From the NCBI GenBank assembly GCA_963711705.1, contig CAVQFM010000019.1, forward strand, positions 124,001 through 188,000: a stretch of DNA of 64,000 nt, in the 5' to 3' direction. The notes beneath the pieces were generated by a model. The model searched no databases. It was given only the letters and a program-made list of their open reading frames with translations, and had not been told where the DNA came from. Source of the stretch: RYN-230 sp963711705. Its GTDB lineage: Bacteria > Actinomycetota > Actinomycetes > Streptosporangiales > Streptosporangiaceae. How positions within the stretch are numbered: position 1 is the first letter of the stretch; each line of letters opens with the position of its first letter. Below are positions 63,649 through 64,000 of this stretch, one piece after another. Position numbers and translations under genes: made by a program.

Positions 63649-64000
63649 CCAGCAACGGCAGCGAGCAGCAATTCGAATGGAATCTCTCGTGGCCGCCAAC
63701 AGCCCAGAGTGGCGGTGTACTGGCTGCCGGGCCGGGCCAAGATCTGCTCGGCGGGCCCGGCCTCGACTACCACTCCGCGGCGCAGCACGACGACCGACTG
63801 GGCCACGCTGCGCACCAGGGCCACCTCCAGCCGGTGCACCGCGGCCGGGTTGCCGGCCGCGGTGCGGCCCAGGACCGCGATAGCGGCATTGCCCGGCAGT
63901 ACCTGCGTGGCCAGGAACACCAGCACGGATACCACGAATAAGGTAAACACACCTAACGCGGTCCGCTGGCCGAGGAGGTAGCCGACCGGATGGGCCGTGC
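63621..64000 (-). pseudogene. Chimeric ABC-transporter remnant (DppB N-terminus joined to ATPase C-terminus), partial
   Basis: The minus-strand frame enters from the right edge. It reads VGYLLGQRTALGVFTLFVVS and LATQVLPGNAAIAVLGR, the first helix and loop of a DppB-type permease, up to AVHRLE. It then passes in frame into VALVRSVAQSVVVLRRGVVV and EAGPAEQILARPGSQYTATL, the end of a dipeptide-transporter ATPase. The middle of the permease, the second permease and most of the ATPase are absent, as after a large internal deletion. The last roughly 30 residues match neither. The 5' end lies outside the window. Confidence 0.75.

Noticed and set aside
1..64000. Secondary-metabolite cluster or phage-defence island
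   Set aside because: No synthase, carrier-protein, restriction-modification, toxin-antitoxin or other defence gene set was found; the exporters and large regulators alone do not support one.

Overview
The window is chromosomal DNA from a high-GC Gram-positive actinomycete. The evidence is strong G/C at third codon positions, frequent GTG starts, many 4-base ATGA/GTGA overlaps, an LCP cell-wall ligase, an MprA-like response regulator and OmpR/LuxR/HxlR/MocR regulators. I cannot name the genus. No rRNA, CRISPR array, complete prophage or biosynthetic megasynthase is visible. Two tRNA genes are present (His-GTG, Lys-CTT).

Layout. 1-9.4 kb: a carbohydrate-uptake operon (ROK kinase, lipoprotein binding protein, two permeases, two ATPases of the dipeptide/oligosaccharide type, GH4 glycosidase, BadF-type N-acetylglucosamine kinase). 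It is headed by a perfect palindromic operator, has a hairpin after the binding-protein gene and closes with a perfect 19-bp inverted repeat. 9.5-16.7 kb: TrmH-type methyltransferase, binding-protein/VWA fusion, tandem covarying hairpins, phosphotransferase, a MocR regulator divergent from a PNPOx-like protein, and oligoribonuclease. 16.8-25.2 kb: tRNA-His, methyltransferase, LCP protein, orphan LuxR HTH, two-component system, fructosamine kinase with LMW phosphatase, FAD oxidase. 25.2-32.2 kb (minus strand): S53 peptidase, an unusual nitrilase-rhodanese fusion, alpha/beta hydrolase, AAA-LuxR regulator. 32.3-37.8 kb: a sulfur/redox group (two OsmC proteins, a flavin monooxygenase, MetX, MetY, CoA-binding protein). 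37.9-48.4 kb: epoxide-hydrolase-like enzymes, MMPL exporter, isochorismatase, DNA glycosylase, HSL esterase, MFS exporter. 48.5-57.1 kb: HxlR regulator divergent from a cytosolic HtrA-like protease, membrane protein, MBL hydrolase, an orphan KdpD sensor fragment, an amino-acid ABC transporter and TatA. 57.2-64 kb: MalT-like regulator, small proteins and gene remnants, tRNA-Lys with an adjacent integrase remnant, a methyltransferase, and a chimeric ABC-transporter remnant at the right edge.

A caution about the sequence itself: about ten otherwise well-conserved genes are each split by what looks like a single-base frameshift, always with both halves belonging to the same family (MocR, LCP, histidine kinase, FAD oxidase, alpha/beta hydrolase, AAA-LuxR, MetY, epoxide hydrolase, membrane protein, possibly DppC). 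Such a density is more easily explained by residual indel errors in the assembly than by mass pseudogenisation. I list these as CDS with the frameshift stated, and keep pseudogene for genuine-looking remnants.

The most interesting points are the nitrilase-rhodanese fusion, two hairpins with the same loop but compensating stem changes, a three-box TCACC/GGTGA/TCACC motif shared by two promoters, the orphan KdpD sensor module, and the ABC permease-ATPase deletion chimera.
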